NCBI GenBank assembly: GCA_963832785.1
Contig: CAWHVF010000005.1
Span: forward strand, 1,798,001 to 1,862,000
Source of the DNA: CAWBRT01 sp963832785
GTDB taxonomy: Bacteria > Acidobacteriota > Terriglobia > Terriglobales > Acidobacteriaceae
DNA: 64,000 nucleotides
Direction of reading: 5' to 3'
Part shown: one piece after another, positions 42,201-57,200 of the stretch
Position numbering within the stretch: position 1 is the first letter of the stretch
Layout of the letters: the number at the start of each line of letters is the position of its first letter
Program-made: the position numbers and the translations under genes
The notes under the pieces: generated by a model
The model's input: only the letters and a program-made list of their open reading frames with translations
Told to the model about the DNA's origin: nothing
Databases searched by the model: none

Positions 42201-45200
42201 AGTCATATCCGTCGGAGTGAAGGTGACAGACAGGGTCTGGGATCCGGCCGCGAGCATTGTGCCTGACGGCGGCAAGTAGGCAAAAGTACCCGGCACAGAA
42301 GCGGTCGCGTTCAACTGCGTGCTGCCGATCGCGGTCCCGTAGGTGATCGGAGCGGGCGTCGGCCAGGTTATCGTCGGGACCGCTTTGTTCACAGTGAGCG
42401 GAACCGTGGCGGTCGGAGAATTGTAGTTTGTTGTATCTGTGGGCGTGAAATTGGCCAAGAGCGTATACGTTCCGGCCGTCAACACTGTTCCCGCCGCCGG
42501 CGTATAGGCGAAGGTTCCAGGCACCGGCGTGGTGGCATTCAGTTGCGTGCCACTGAGCGCCATGCCATAGCTAATGGGTGACGGGGCAGACCAAGTGATT
42601 GTCGGCGTCGCCTTGTTCACCCTGATTGTGACATTTGCCGTTGCCTGACCATAGTTTGTGTCGGTTGGGGTGAAGGTAACCGATAGTTGCGGCGTACCTG
42701 CCGACAGTATGGTCCCCGCAGGCGGCGAATAGACGAAGGTGCCTGGCATCGAGGCAGTCGCATTCAGTTGCGCACTGCTGAGCGCCGTACCGTACGTGAT
42801 CGACGCCGGTGTCGCCCAGGTAACAGTCGTGGCGACTGGGTTCACCTGCAACGTTACCGAGGAGTTTGCGGTGGTATAGTCTGTCGAATCTGTCGGCGTA
42901 AAGGTGACCGACAAGGTCTGGGTTCCGGCCGACAGCACAGTGCCTGCCGGCGGCGAATATACAAAGGTACCGGGCACGGAAGCCGTGGCATTCAGTTGCG
43001 CGCTGCTGAGCGCCGCACCGTACGTGATCGATGCCGGTGCCGCCCAAGTGATGCGGGGCGTAGCCGGATTTACCTGCAGCGTCACGGTAGAGGTGGTTGG
43101 GCCATAGCTGGAATTGTTCGGGGTGAAGGTGACCGACAACGTCTGCGATCCTGCATTGAGCAGCGTGCCCACCGGTGGCGTGTATACGTATGTACCGGAT
43201 GTGGGCACACCATTGTAGGTAACCTGGGCATTCAGTTGGGTGGTGGTCAGTGCCGTCCCGTAAGTGATCGGTGTAGGTGTCGGCCACGTGACTGTCCCAG
43301 TGCCGGAGTTAACTTGCAGTGTCACTGACGCTTTGGCAACAGCGTAGTTCCCCATGTCCGTCGGAGTGAAGGTGACAGACAGGGTCTGAGATCCGGCCGC
43401 CAGCACTGTGCCTGACGGCGGCAAATAAGCAAAAGTGCCCGGCACAGAAGCGGTCGCGTTCAGTTGCGTGCTGCTGAGCGGAGTCCCGAAAGTTATATCC
43501 GCTGGCGTTGCCCAGGTGATCGTGGGCGTTGCCTTGTTCACGTTGATCTGAACAGTGGCGATGGTCGTCGTGTAGTCCGCCGTATCTGTTGGTGTGAAGG
43601 TAACCGTGAGGCCCTGGAATACCGCCGGCAGCACCGTGCCCGCAGGCGGCGAGTATACGAAGGTCCCGGGCACCGAGGCAGTCGCGTTCAATTGCGTGCT
43701 GCCGAGCGCGGTTCCGTAAGTTATGTCCGCCGGCGTCGCCCATGTTACTTGAGGCGACGCTTTCAATACCGTGATGGTAACGGATCCGGCTGCGGTTGTT
43801 GTACCGTCAGTTGACGTAAAGGCGACAGATAGAGTCTGGGTTCCAGCCGTGAGCACAGTGCCCGCTGGCGGCGTATATACAAACGTGCCGGTGAGCGGGT
43901 TCCCATTGACGTCCGCAGCCGTGGCATTTAATTGCGTGGAACTGAGTGCTGTGCCGTAGGTGATCGACGTTGGTGCGGCCCAGGTGATGACGCCGGTAGC
44001 CGCCTGAATGCCCGTGCCGGTTAGCTGGATTGTAACCGTCTTGAGGTCGAGGTTAGCGGGGCTAGTCAGGGACAAAGTATCGGTAGCCGACAATGCTCCA
44101 ATCTGTGCCGGCATACTCTGGAACGTGGTGGAATATGTAGCCCCCGAAGCAAGACTCGGCAGGGGAGTGAAGTTGCAGGCGTTTTGGCTAGTGTTTCCTC
44201 CCCAAACAAAGCTGTTGCAATTACCCGTTGCCATGCTCGCCAGGCTGTTGAATGTTAACTGCTGACTGCCGACGTTCCGCAACGTCAGTGTCTGCGAGGG
44301 ACCGGCTACGCCGACCACCTGCGGGGCAAAGCTGAAGCTCGCCGTCGAGCGATCAATCCAGACAATCTGATTAGCACCAGCATCGGCAATGTAGACCGGC
44401 CCACTCTTAAACGGGCTGACCCGCACAGGAGAAGTTAGACCGGTGCCGTAAGTGATTTGATCGGCGGGATTCAATGTTCCGCTCTCGTTCGGAATCATTA
44501 CAACCCGCGCATTGCCGGTATCGGCCACATAGATATTGCCAGCCATGTCTATGCTTACACCGTTAGGCTGGTTAAATCCACTCCCGAGAGTTATCTTGCC
44601 AGCGGTATTAAAGGCACAACCCGTGGTATCCGTAGAACTGTTGTAGCAGCCCACACCAGACAGCGCCGGGATCTTGACTACCTGACCGTAATTAGCCGGG
44701 GTAGCGTTAGGATTCCCGGCGTCGGCCACATAAAGGTTAGAATTTGGATCGCCAGTAATGGAAGAGAGGTTAGTGTAACCGCTGTCCACTACACACTGCC
44801 CGACAAATTCTCCCGTCGTCGGACATGCCGTGCCGCTGGCGGGCGCCGCAAACTGCAGCACTCCATTGGCGTTGAATACCTGCACGATCTGATTTGGGTA
44901 GGCAACAAATATATTGCCGCCCGTGAACACCGAGATTGCCTGGGGTTGACCGTAGGGCACCCCAGCAAGATTGTTGTTGACCGTCGCGCTAAGCAGTACA
45001 ACCGGGTTAGCGCTGTTCAGAGTGCCGTCGGATTTCTTCGGCACCATGATCACACTGCCATCGTTGTTGCCGCTGCCGGCATCAACCACATAAATATTGC
45101 CCGCGCCATCGATGGACACATCTACCGGGTTAATCAGTCCGGAAAGCACTACAGTTGGGTTAGCCGCATTGTAGCCTCCCCCCGTCAGATTGGGGAGTTG

Positions 45201-48200
45201 CAGCACGCGCTTGCTGCCGGTATCGGCCACAAACATGCTAACCATGTCGGTCGTAAACCCGTGCGGATTGCTAAGAGGTCCGAGAATATTCTGTACGCCC
45301 TGGTCAAATGCCAGCAGGGGACCATTCCCGGTGCCGCCCAGGAAGCGAATAGCAGCCACATTATTGTTACTGTCATACAGCACTACTGCACCAGCTCGCG
45401 AGCCAACCCGCTTGGGAGCGAAATACACGTTGACCAGGCAGCGATTACCCGGATTCAATATTAGGCCGGCGCTGCAAGGCGTGGTACTGCCGCCCGCATC
45501 CAGAAACTCCTGATTAGGGGCGCCATCGCCGTAGGTGAGCACGGCATAAGGCGTCGCGCTGCTCAGAGTTACTGCCTGGGTAGAGGTCACTCCCATCCAT
45601 ACCGACTGTACCGATGACTGCTGACCGACCGTAATCGAACCAAACCCGGGTCGCGGATAGATCACATCGACAGAGGCCGTGAGCGAGGTCGAACCGCTAT
45701 AGGTGGTATCGCCTGAGTAGGTCGCCGTGATGTTGTTCATGCCATTCACGGTGCCACCCACTGTAGCCTGCAACGATGCTGTTGCCTGAGTACTGGCGGG
45801 TACAGCCGTTAGAGGAGAAACAGTTCCGAGCGTATGCCCGGTTGTCATATCGGTAAAGGTAACCGAACCTGTAGGAGACGCTCCCGTTCCACTACCTGTT
45901 ACCGTAGCCGTCAAAGTTAGCGTGGGCGAGCTACCTTCGATGGGGAACGTCGATGGGCTCACCAGTGTGGTAGTAGTCGGAATCAATGTTGGAGCAGTAA
46001 CTGTCACTGTAACGGGGGATGACAGAGCACTCGGGCTGTAGTTGCTATCGCCCGCATAAGATGCGGTGAACTGGTTGTAGCCACTTGCTGTTATTTGAGC
46101 GGCCGTGACCGTCAGGGTAGCTGTGGAAAAACCGGTTGCTGGGAACAGCGTTCCTTGGCCTATTGGCGTCGGGTTAGGTCCAAGGTAGAAGTTTACGGTG
46201 CCGGTGGGCATAGTACCGTAAGATCCCGTCACCGTCGCCGTCAGCAGTGTGCTGCCGGTCGGCGAAATGCTTGTGGGATTGGCACCGAGAGTAATCGTCG
46301 CCTGCGCCCCAAGGCCAGTGCCGGTTTGCAGCACGGTAATCGGGGCCAGGTTCCCGGGAGAGTTGCTCAAGAGCGTGATGGTGCTGGAAAGCGAACCGGT
46401 CGTGGTCGGCTGGAATGTCAACTGCACATTGCACCCGTAGCCGTTGACGATCTGCTCCCCTCCGGTCAGCGTGCAGCCGGGTGTCGTCCCCCCCGGCGCT
46501 GGATTTGCGGCTCCCGGAGAAGCATTGAAGCTGTCACTATTGCCAGTCTCTGAGCTCATCTGGCTGTTGAAGGTCAACGTCGAGTTGCCGACGTTCCACA
46601 TACTTCCGAGTAGTGGCGCGCTCGGCGTGCCGACCGGCTCCGAGCCGAATGTGAAGTTCGCCTGCGAGCGCAGCACCTTCACGATCTGGCTGGCGGCGGT
46701 GTCGGCAATGTAGACGTTCCCTCTCCCCCCGGCCTGAACCCGCGTCGGTCCCAGCAGCCCGCTGCCAATCGTAATTTGATCGGCAGCGTTGTAGGCGCCG
46801 TTCTCATAGGGCACCATCCACACCTGCCCTGAATCCACGACATATACGTTGTACGCCGCGTCGACGCCAACCCCCGTAGGACTGGTAAAGTTGCCGATGG
46901 TCGTCTGAGCACCATAGTTATAGTTGCCGTTTGTACTCGGAACCTTGTAAACCTTGCCGGCACCCTGGTCCGCCACGTACAGGTTACCCACAGTATCCAG
47001 AGTAATAGCGGCAATATTGGTGAAGCTGCCGGCCGCTACGAACTGGTACGGAAAGTTCAGGGCGCCACCGCTAAACGGCACTACCACGACCTGTTGCGGA
47101 TAGGCCACGAACAGATAGCCCAGCGAATTGACGGTGATCGCCTGCGGCTGCCCGTAGTTCACTCCGCTGAGGTTATTGTTGGTCGAACTGTTGAGCAACA
47201 CTGTCTGGCCAGCGGTGTTCAGGGTGCCGTTATTGTTAGGAACCAGAACCACTTGGCCGTTGCCGCTCCCGGTTCCCGCATCCACGATGTAGAGGTTGCC
47301 CGCGCCATCGAGCGTCAAGTCAATAGGCGCGACGGTTGTGCCAACGGTGGTCCCGGTGCTCGGATCTGGAGGCCAGCCTGCTCCTGCGGGTATCCGCAGC
47401 ACGCGGTGGCTGCTGCCAACACCGGCATCGGCGACGTAGACATTGCCGTTCCAGTCGACCCAGAACCCCTTCGGGCTATTTATACTCATCGCGCTCTGCG
47501 TTCCGGGACTGAGCGCCAACAGCGGGCTTGTACCCGTGCCGCCCAAGTAGCGGATGGCACGCTGTACGCCGTTCGTATCGTAGAGCACCACCGCTCCTGG
47601 CTGGTATCCCGGCGCCTGAGGAGCAAAAGTTACATTCACATAGCAGGTTGACCCTGCGCTAAAGGAACCCCCGCAGGTACCGCCCCCGGCGCTGAGGAAA
47701 TTGACGCCCGCCAGACCGCCCTTGGACAGGACGGCCCAGCTGCCCAGCGTGAACGCCGAGTAGATAGGAACGTATACCTGGGTTACCGGCGATTGCTGGC
47801 CTACATTTACCGAGCCGAAGTCCAGCCGCGCAAACGGCGGAGTCACCGAATCCGTGTTGGAGGTAGAGCTCTGGTACACACTGTCGCCACTGTAGGTAGC
47901 GGTGACATTCTGCGGTCCAACATGGCTGTCCCATTGCAAGTTAAACGTGGCCGTGGCCGACGTTGAGTTGGCAACCGGCGACAAGTGGGCCGTGCCGCTG
48001 AAGTAGGAATTCGAGAAGAGCACCCAGCCGGTGGGCGCCACTGACCCGGTTCCGGTGACCGTCGCCGTCAAGGTTATATTGTTCACCACCTCGGGGAGCG
48101 AGGCCGAGTTGTCAGTCAGGGTAGTCGTGGTCGGAAGCAGGCCCGTGCCACTGGCCTCGACGAAGATAGTGCCGGAAGTTCCACTGAGGTTGTTGGCCGA

Positions 48201-51200
48201 GTCGGTAGCCGTGATCGTCTGGGGGCCGGTCGCGTTTATTGTCGCCGTGAACGTGCCGGTGCCGTTGGTCAGGGTGACGTTGTTGCTCGGGAACACCGCC
48301 GACCTGTCGCTACTGGTAAAGAACACCGTCCCCGTGTAGGCGATCGCCGTGTTGTTGTTGATGTCCTTGGCGGTCACCGTGAACTGTAACTGGCTTCCCG
48401 CCGTCACCGACAGCGGCGTCCCGCTCACCTGGAAGTAGGTGGCGGCGCCCGGAACTGCTAGCGTTGTCGTAGGAGACTTACAAACACTATTCTCGCAGTA
48501 AGTAGCTTGAATAGTGGCAGTACCTATCGCATTAGCTGTTGCCAAGCCAGTAGAACTTATGGTGGCAACCGCTGTATTCAACGACGCCCAAGTCGTACTA
48601 TTGGTTACGTTTTGCGTAGCGGAATCGCCGGAATAGCTCGCCGTCGCCGTGAACTGCTGCGTTCCATTAACCAACACAGTGGGGTTTGTCGGAGAAATCT
48701 GCAGCCCACCGAGTGTCAATGGAACTGTATTCAGCACCATGGTCGAAGGCAACTGGCCATTTGGATCGGGGCTATTCGCCAGGCAGAACATAGAGGTGTT
48801 GGAGCTGATGGCGCAGGCGCCAAGCAGGTTCCCGCTGCCGTCTTTCGCCTGGGAAACGCCGTATTGGTCGGCCGTCTGTAACGCCCACGGGCCAAACGCA
48901 TCTCCGTAGGAGATAAATCCCTTGCTCGCGTGGTCCACACTCCCGCTTAGCGAGCCCAGCACGCCCGAGGCTGACGAAAGGGTCAGTATTCCTGACGTAT
49001 CAAACTGCATTGACTGCGAGGGCCCAGTAACGCCCGCCGCGAAGCTCTGCGGCAGACTGAACGCAGGCGTGGGCAGAGTCTGAGAGTTAATATTGCCGCT
49101 TCCCATCTTCCCGCTGGCAGTGGAAACCTCCCAGAACTGAGCGCTCGGCCCGGAATTGCCGGTCGAGGAATATGCGCCATAGAGATAGAGGAAGGCGCTG
49201 GATCCATCCGCATCGGTGAGGGTTACACGCCCGTTCGCGCCCACGTTGATGTTGCTAAATGTCCCATTGACACTTTGCAGCGTTGAGCCGGTGGACACAA
49301 AGCCTTCGTTAAGCGTGCACGTAGAGGGGGTCGCGGTGCAACCGACCTGGCCAATTTCGCTGAAGTACGTGGTCGAACTCGCGTACGTTGCCCCCTTCTC
49401 AAAGAAGGCATAATTCCCCTGCATCGTAGGACCTGAGGTAGGAAATGCCTGTGGATACAGATCAGCGGAGGTTAGCGGGAACCCGTTCGCGGAAGAATCA
49501 ATGGGCATCAGGAAGTCGTAGGCTCCTGAGCCAACCTTCTGCAGGTAGGCCACATAGTGCGTCGGGAAGCTCACATTCGAATCCGACGTGCTCGGCGTCA
49601 GCGTGAGCAACAGCCTTCCCGTCGATGGCGCGAAGGTGTAACTGCCACTCAAAGTTGCCGAGATGGGCGCGTTGACCTGACCCGTCGAATAGTGCGTAGC
49701 CATGTCAACCGTGCTCGGACTGCCGCCTACGTTGACGATGTTCCCGCTACTGCCCAGACCGAATACGCCACCCCAGTACAGGGTGTTGCCATTCGGGTCG
49801 CGTCCGCTGGAAGCGAATACATAGCTGGTTCCAGTAACGCTGCCAGACGTCAAGCCTGCCAGGCTCTGCTGGCGCATCAGGCCCTGGCCGTGGACGTTGC
49901 TCGCCGGGTCATCGAAGGCAACCAGGCGTGCCCGCGTGGCCATATTGGCGGTAACGTTGGACAAGGCAACGGCGAAGGTGGAGGGTATGGCCGGAACCAA
50001 GGCGCCGTTGGCGGCATACATCGGGGTAAAGTTTGCCGTCGCCAAGTTCAAGCGCACTATTCCGCGCAGGTCAGACCCAATGCTGTAAGTGCCAGTAACT
50101 GTGCCGCTGCTGGTGAACGAGCCGGTTTCACCCATCACGTCCAGCACGCCGCTGGTGATGTTGCCATTTCCATCGGCGGCTAAACTTCCCGCCACATAGA
50201 TACGGGTTCCATCCGCATCGTTGAAGCCGAAGAAGTTCAGCAGATAGCTTCCTTTGAAGGCGGAATTCTTTGAACCATTCGGAACGGCGCTCACCGGAAT
50301 CGTAACTGGCAGCGTTCCGCTTAACTGCGGAGTCGAGCTATCCGTCGCCTGCACGGTGAAGGATACGTTTCCAGCCGTTGTGGGCAAGGTTCCGGAAATC
50401 ACGCCGGAGGTACTATTCAACTGCAGTCCCGAAGGCAGGCTGCTGCCACTGGCTAGGCTGAATGAATAAGGTTGGGTCCCGCCGCTGGCAGAGAGTTGCA
50501 ATTCATAAGAATTGCCCGCCAGGCCGTTGGGGATATACGGGGTCGCGGTAATGGTGAGGCCGACGCCTGTTGGAGCCGAGCTCACCGTAATGGAGTTGGA
50601 AGTTCCGGTGATGGAGTTGACCGTGTCAGTAGCCGTGATCGTCTGACTGCCAGCCGTGTTCATCGTTACCGTGAACATGCCCGTGCCACCACCCACGGTG
50701 GCGGGGTTGTACGGGAAATACGCCGACGGGTCGCTGCTGGTTAAGTGCACCGTCCCCGAATAGCCGGTAACAGTATTGTTGGAAGCATCCAGGGCGGTCA
50801 CCGTAAATTGGAATGAGGTACCAGCCGTCGCCGTTGAAGGCGCGCTCACCGCAAAGTGAGTGGCCACCTGCACCGGCGCGCTCACCGTTATAGAGTTGGA
50901 AGTTCCGGTGATGCTCGTAGTGACTGAGTCAGTAGCCGTGATTGTCTGGCTGCCAGTCGTATTCAACTTCGCCGAGAACGTTCCCGTGCCACTCGACAGA
51001 GTGACGTAGTTGTTCGGGAATGCTGCCATCGGGTCACTACTGGTGAAATTCACATTCCCGCTATAGCCGGTGACGGTGTAGTTGTTGGCATCCAGGGCGG
51101 TGACCGTAAAGGTGAACGAGGTTCCAGTCGTCGCCGTTGAAGGTGCGCTTACCAAGAAGTGAGTAGCTGGGCCGACGGTGACCTGATTCGTCTGTACTTG

Positions 51201-54200
51201 CTGCGCCATCGATATTCTTGGGTTACTGCTGGTTATATCAGCGCAGGCGGCCTGGCCGAAGGGTGGCTGCCCCGAGCCGCCACAGGCGTTACCAGTACCG
51301 CTGCAAACCGGCTGGACCAAGTAGCAAACTGACTGCGCTGTTCCCCCAGCTTGCAGGTTGAAAACACCATAGCTGTTCAATCCGGCAAAGGTAGCGCCGG
51401 ACACAGTGCTGCCGTAATTGGTGGATTGCTGGCCGCTGGAGTCCTGGGTAAATCCGTTCATGTTCCCGCTGCTATCGGTCGTGAACACGTTGGATTTAGC
51501 GCTAGTATTCTGATTCAAATTAAACAGGCTTCCCATGTAGTAGCTGGTGGCAAGCGCGCCTACTCCGCCGGGCACCGTACCCTGGGCATACAACTGGCCC
51601 ACCTCAACCCCGCCTGGGCTTAATACCACACCTCCGCCAGTAGCCGAGGAATCGTATAGATAGAAGATAGGACCATTCGTTATAGCCACCCGGCCATTTG
51701 TTGCTACGCTGACCGGGACCACAGTCCCTGGAGGCGGATCTGTGTTTGCGCCCGATGTATACGTTCCTCCACTGTTAGAGTCATGGGCATTGATGGTGCA
51801 GGTTTCGCCGCTGGTACCGTTACCGCAGGTAAGCTGCAACAGATCGGCCCAGGAGGAGCTGCTATTCCCGCCAGTCATATACATGACCGCAGCGCCGGGC
51901 ATCGAGGCAGCACTGTAACTGGACTGCTGCTGTTTGTACAGAGTGCCGCTGACTAGGCTGTTCGTATTGTGAGTATTCCAAGACAGCCCAATCAGGCGGT
52001 TGGAGTTGACCATGAAAAAGGTGAAGTTCGTCGGATACCCTGAGGGGGCGCCACTGGCTGTCAAGGTGCCCGTAAACATCCCGTTGCTGACGGTGCCGCC
52101 GGTGGAAGTGTAGGTATCGCTACCGTTCAAGCTCAGCAAACTGCTAAGGCTGCCGTTGTCATTGATGTCAGCCGTTCCGGAAGGAATATTTCCGGTCACG
52201 GTAGTGCCGCTGCTCCCCGCTGATATGGTAAATACCCCGACAGAACCCAAGGGACTCTGGGTAGTGTCCTCTCCCTCAAAGCTGAAGACCCAGTTACCGG
52301 GCACGTTCGCCTGGAAATTGCTCAGGCTGTTGAACTGGCCGTAGTTTTGCCGCAACAGGTGCGCTTGGCCATGTACTCCGGAGGGGGTGTTGCCAGCGTC
52401 GTCAAACTCAATCATTCTAGCGTCGGTATAGACGGGGCAGGCGCTGTTATTGGAGCTTCCTCCGGTTGGGCAGGTTCCGCTTGACAGGCTGACATTCTCG
52501 ATTTCGCCAGCCGAGAATACAAAGGTTTGGCCGGCATAGCTGCTGTTGTAACAAGAAACCGAGGTAACGCAGGTATTGAGGGTTATAACCCCACGGTTGT
52601 CGGCGCCAATGCTGTATGTGCCGGTAAAGGGAGTGGAATTGCTGGCCTTACCGCTGCCATCGTTGACAAAGAATCCTCCACCCGATATGTGTCCCTGGCC
52701 ATCAGCAGAGAAGCTGCCAACAGAGGCCGACTGATAGCTGGCGCCTCCTCCGCTGGTGTTGTCAACAAAGCCCCGGTACAGGAAGGCGTAATGGCCATAC
52801 AGCAATTGATTATTCGAGCCATTCGGCGCGGCAGAGATGACGATTGTGCAGTTCACACTCGTCGTTGTCTGGCTCGTGGTGCTGTCGGTCACCTGAACCT
52901 GGAAGGTAGAACTTCCAACCGTGGTCGGCTTACCGACAATGCAGCTCCCGTTGAAAGCAAGTCCAGCCGGCAGACTTCCATTGACCGCACTGAAATGATA
53001 GTTTGCGTAATTGCCACTGCCACCGGTAGCAGTGAGACAGCTCGAGTAGGGCAATCCCACTCCGCCGTCGTTTATCCTGCTGATGCCGCTAACTATCAAA
53101 GGCGGCGGCGTGCCGTTTACCGTGATCGACGTCCACAGTTGAACCACGTTGTGGTTCGGAGTCGCGCTGTCGCTTACTTGGACGGCGAAGGGGTAGGTAT
53201 TCCCCGCGTCCGAAGCCTGCGGCGTTCCCGTGATCTGCAAACTTGAGCCGTTCAGATTGCTAAAACTCAACCCCGGCGGCAGACCGCCTGAACTTGGGGC
53301 CAAGCTCCAGCTATAGCCCGGTACGCCGTTTTGGGCATTAATGGAGCCGCTATAGCTTTGCCCCACATACGCAGTTGGCAAGCTGACCGGAGTCTGGATC
53401 GACAGAGCGGTGGAGCTAATCTCCAGGTTGACTCCTCCGGTCATGCTGGAGTTCTGGGAATCCGTGACCGTGATCTGGTAGTTTCCAGGAGTTGCTACCG
53501 ACAGGTTGTTAAAGGTGTGCGTACCATGTTCGCTCGCTTGGAACGTATAAGAAGCAGGATTGAAAAGACCCGCAGGACCGGACAGGTTCGCCGTCCCAGT
53601 GTAGCCGGTATTGGTGCTGCCATCGGCATTCATCGCCGTGACCATCATCGAGAACGTCTGCCCAGGCGTGGCGTAGAACGTTCCCGGTGTCCCGCTGGTA
53701 TAAGCCAGGCTCATGCTTTCGCCGAAGTACGGATTTGAAAGCAGTACGGTTACCTGAGTCGCCCCGGAGCTGCCAAAATAATTCACATCGCCCTGGTAGG
53801 TAGCCGTGATCCATGTATTGCCGGCCGGGAACTGGTTGCCGTTGACCGATAAGCTGGCCGTGCTGCTGTTACTGGCGCCCGGTGTGAGAGGGCTCGTGCC
53901 CAGTGTAGTGGTGCCGTAGGAGAAGGTTACGCTGCCGGTCGGAGCAGCAGTGCCGGTGCCGGTAACCGTCGCCGTCAATTGCGAGCTTGCGCCAGTTCCA
54001 GTCCCCCACATAAATGTCGTGGGATTGGCAGAAATCAAAGTAGAGGAGCTTATCTGTGTCTGCCCTGCAGTAACAGTAATGGACTGACTGCTGCCGGCAA
54101 AGCTGCTGCCTTGGCTAGGCGTAAAGGCAGCCTGGATGGTGCGGCTGCCGCTGGGAAGCGAAACGTTCTGAAAGTAAACGGACTGTTGCGTAATACCCGG

Positions 54201-57200
54201 CAGGATGCCGATGGTGCCATCGGTAGAGTTAGTGACAACAACATCCAGGGTACCGTCACCATTGAAGTCGAAAGCTCCATTGATCCCGATGCTATTACGT
54301 CCGGGGCTGCCGACGCTGTAAGTCCCCGCCACGTTGAACAGGCCAGGTTGCGCCGGATTGGTCCACTGTGATTGGTTCATCAGCAAGGTGACGGCGCCGT
54401 CGCCCCACTTCTGCACAACCAGGTCCGGCATTCCGTCGTTGTTGAAGTCGGCCGTAAGCAGTCCACAAATTCCGTATCCGCTGCACTGGTCGTTCGTATT
54501 CGTAAAGGGAATTGGATAGTTCTGTGACTGAACCTGGAATTGTCCAGCAGTACTCGTAGCCAGCAAAATGTAAACGGAATTGTCCGGGCCGTTGGCCACG
54601 GCGATATCGGGGTGCCCGTCTCCGTTGAAGTCGGCTACTACCATGTCCTGCAAGTCTGTATTGGAAGCTACCGGATAGGACTGTACTTGCGTGAAGCCAC
54701 CAGTCCCATCTCCCGACATTATCGTCACCCCGGTGTACTCGTTGGCTACCGCCAGGTAGGGAGCTCCGCTGCTGTTGAAGCCGACTGCCCGGACGATTTC
54801 TGGTGCCGGGCCAACGCAGTTCTTGGGAAGCGGACTCTGGGCGCAATTTGGAATCGACGACGGCGTGAACTTGCCAGTGCCATCGCCGATCAGCACGCTG
54901 ATCGAACTGGGGTTCTGCCAATCGCCCGCGTACGAAGAGTAGTTCGGGACCACCAGGTCCAGGATGCCGTCGCCGTTCACATCAACGAGCGTTGGAACCA
55001 GCGGGAAATAACCCACGGTGTATGGCGAACCAGGCGCCTCGGAGAATGAGCCTGGCTGGCTTGGGTTGTTCAGCAGCACGGTGACCGCGCCTGGAGTGGA
55101 GTCGCCAAAGTTACCGCTGTTCACTATCACCAGATCCGGAAGCCCGTCACCGTTCAGATCTCCGGCAACTAGGAACCTTGGGCTCGGCCGGCCACTGGGA
55201 ACCTGATATTTCCACGCGCCCTGAATATTGAAGGTGCCATCGCCGTTGCCTAGCAGCACCACTACCTGGTTGCTGGCGCTATCTATAAAGGCGACGTCCA
55301 TGATGCCGTCACCGTTAAAGTCGGCCGACACCAGGTGCATAGGTTTCACGCCGGCGCCCAGAGAAGCAGCCACCCGCGGCCCAAAGCCCGTATTGCCCCA
55401 AGCCGACTGGTTGCCGAGGAAAGTGCCCGGAGTGCCAGATGTAATGTCGCTGAGAGCAACTTGACCGTTCAGCGGCAGATTGCCAGTGGCGCCGTTGACA
55501 GTTGCCTGGAAGTCAAAGTTCTGCGGGTTACCCGAATTGGGATTGGACGACAGCGTCGTGGTAGTCGGGATCGGGCTCGCAGGGGCGTTCACGGACAGTT
55601 GCAACCCCGCAGCAACGCTTGGCGGGACGCTGGCCGTTCCGTTGAATGTGGCCAATATCCATTCAGAGTAATTCTGCAGCGGGAAGGCCATCTTCAACGT
55701 CGCCGTGCCCAGCGTGAGGGCGGCGGCCGTGTTGGCTACAACCTGAGCTGTACCCAGCGGATTCGATCCGTTCCAGAACGTCACCGTGCCGGAAGTAGCC
55801 GGCTGCCCGTTGTTCTGCGTCACCGTAGCGGTAAGGGTTACCAGAGTGTTCGCATTTACGGTGAAGTTTGGCGATTGTGATGAGTACGAGGGGGTAACGC
55901 AAGTAGATGGACTCGCCCCGTTCGCGCACACAGTCAAGCTGGTAGTCGAGGGCCCTGAGCCGGACGCGAAGGTGCCCTGTGCCGCAATCGGGCCGCCGGT
56001 CCCGTGGATCGAAGTATTGCTCACATCTGTCGCCGTGAGAGTGTGAACGCCCGCGGTGTTGAAGGTCACATAAAAGGTTCCCGCCCCGCCGTTGAGCGCG
56101 GAATTAGCGGGCAAGACGGCAAACTCGTCATCGCTGGTGAAATGAATTGTCCCGTTATAGCCCGCAGCCGCGTTGCCGGAACCATTCTGGGCGACCACCG
56201 TCACGCCAAACGGCTGCCCCACGGTAACACTGTTGGGGACATTGATATTCAAATAGTTGGGGTTGACCGTGATTGACACCGATCCGGTCAGGGAATTAGC
56301 CGCATCGGTGGCGGTGAGGACCGTGCTGGTATTCAGGTTGGCGTAGAAGGTGCGCTGCCCATTATCTGACGCAACGAAGGTATATTGTCCCGGCAAATTG
56401 GCTCCGGGCTGCGAGCTGCTGAAGGTCACCGTCCCGTTGTAGCCGGTATTAATCTGCGGGGTGGAGCTGGACCAGCTCATGGCGGTGACGGTGAAGCTGA
56501 ACTGAGAACCCGAGTTTACCGGAGAAGCCGCCGATACCTGTAAGTAGCCTGCCGGAACGCCGATAGAAACCGGCTGGCTGTAGCTGGAGCCGTAGATACT
56601 GCCCTGACTGCTGGGCGTGAAGTTGGCCTGGATGTTGTGGGTACCAGTCGGGAGGAAAACGCTCGGGAAGCTAACGCTGCCTTGGGTAGCGCCCGGCAAG
56701 ATGCCGATGGTGTTGTCGTTATAGTTGGTGACAACAAGATCGAGAACCCCGTCGCCGTTGAAGTCCGCGGCCACATACCCGATGCTGTTACGGCCACTGG
56801 AGCCTACAGGATACGTCCCTGCCAGATTGAAGGTTACGGACTTCGCGTTGCTCTGTGCCTGGTTGATCAGCAGGCTGACCGCGCCGCTGCCCCATTGCTG
56901 GGCCACCAGGTCCGGCATTCCATCATTATTAAAGTCAGCGGTAAGCAGGCCGAACAAGTCATATGACATATTGCTCGGACTGACTTGGAAAATCTGCTCC
57001 TGGGCGATGAAGTTGCCGCGATTCTGCGGATCGGCCAGCAACAGATAAATACTGTTGTCCGGGCCGTTAGCGACCGCGATATCCGGCAGTCCGTCTCCGT
57101 TGAAGTCGGCCACCGCCATGTCCTGCAGGTCTGTATTGCCGCCAATCGGATAGAAGTTTGTTGGGCTGAAGTTGCCGCTTCCATCTCCAGTCATTATGGT

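Noticed and set aside
39565..43995. Regularly spaced repeats that might suggest a CRISPR array
   Set aside because: The period is about 230 bp, the whole unit is coding and conserved as protein, and there are no short identical repeats with unique spacers or cas genes.
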